Of a stretch of 64,000 nt of DNA, positions 63,926 through 64,000 are shown in pieces; position 1 is the first letter of the stretch, and the number at the start of each line of letters is the position of its first letter. The translations under genes were made by a program, and so were the position numbers. The notes below the pieces were generated by a model. That model was not told where the DNA came from and did no database searches. It was given only the letters and a program-made list of their open reading frames with translations. Source of the stretch: Pseudoalteromonas tunicata. GTDB taxonomy: Bacteria; Pseudomonadota; Gammaproteobacteria; Enterobacterales; Alteromonadaceae. The stretch spans positions 434,001 to 498,000 of the forward strand of contig NZ_CP011033.1 in the NCBI RefSeq assembly GCF_002310815.1. The letters run 5' to 3'.

Positions 63926-64000
63926 TAATCTCAATACGGATAATAAATCACTCTCAGACAGCGATTGTAAGGTTAACAGCGTTAGATGAACTTGCTGCTA
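63926..64000. repeat. Dispersed repeat, copy C (cut by window end)
   Basis: TAATCTCAATACGGATAATA through AACAGCGTTAGATGAACTTGC aligns with 22164-22235. It begins one base after the GNAT stop codon and continues out of the window, so it could be the end of a larger mobile element. Confidence 0.65.

Overview
The window looks like chromosomal DNA of a marine gammaproteobacterium of the Alteromonadales, most likely Pseudoalteromonas. The basis is AT-rich coding sequence, an ExoP-type family 3 beta-glucanase, MiaE, a cyanide-insensitive-type bd oxidase, MipA/OmpV proteins with a DUF3019 partner, and the overall protein style. The genus is inferred from recognition, not from a search. No rRNA, tRNA, CRISPR array or prophage was seen.

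Layout. 1-2.6 kb is accessory DNA: at least two gene cassettes read right to left (a membrane protein and a LysE-type exporter) with attC-like sites, one of them split by a 146-bp element with inverted ends, then the tail of an IS91-type transposase and REP-like repeats. 2.7-3.3 kb holds a DUF6151 protein next to a 7-bp tandem repeat. 3.5-11.4 kb is a beta-glucan/beta-glucoside locus: a GH1 enzyme, a GPH symporter and a LacI regulator run left; an FHS sugar symporter and a GH3 lipoprotein run right; two near-perfect LacI-type operators lie between them. 11.5-15.3 kb has a parvulin, a repeat-built lipoprotein and a large Ig-like lipoprotein. 15.7-18.2 kb has a candidate structured RNA leader, a DUF2278 protein and a secreted protein with one CxxCH motif. 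18.3-21.1 kb is a tight operon of a secreted PLC/P1-nuclease-like protein, a SurA-like foldase and a membrane-anchored protein. 21.3-24.5 kb has MipA, a SrpA-type catalase and the OhrR/Ohr pair.

24.5-35.4 kb carries a two-component system opposite an amidohydrolase lipoprotein, LysE plus SDR, a lytic transglycosylase, two solute-binding-like proteins, a condensing enzyme and a GlxA-type regulator. 35.7-42 kb is sbcD-sbcC-sulfotransferase followed by miaE. 42.7-45 kb is a kexin/ASP-like protease with a small downstream protein that looks like its external chaperone. 45-50.3 kb is signalling: a PAS-GGDEF-EAL protein and a CheY-CheC-hybrid kinase operon. 50.3-54 kb holds cioAB and a GbsR-type regulator, and 54-55.4 kb a VC0807-type membrane protein and a small lipoprotein.

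55.7-63 kb is an envelope-stress block: eptA, an Omp85-like barrel and dgkA in one operon, and mipA-DUF3019-rstA-like-rstB-like in another. Both upstream regions carry the same TGTA-N6-TGTA direct repeat, the reverse complement of the RstA box. This predicts that the two-component system controls itself and lipid A phosphoethanolamine modification. A GNAT acetyltransferase and one end of a dispersed repeat close the window.
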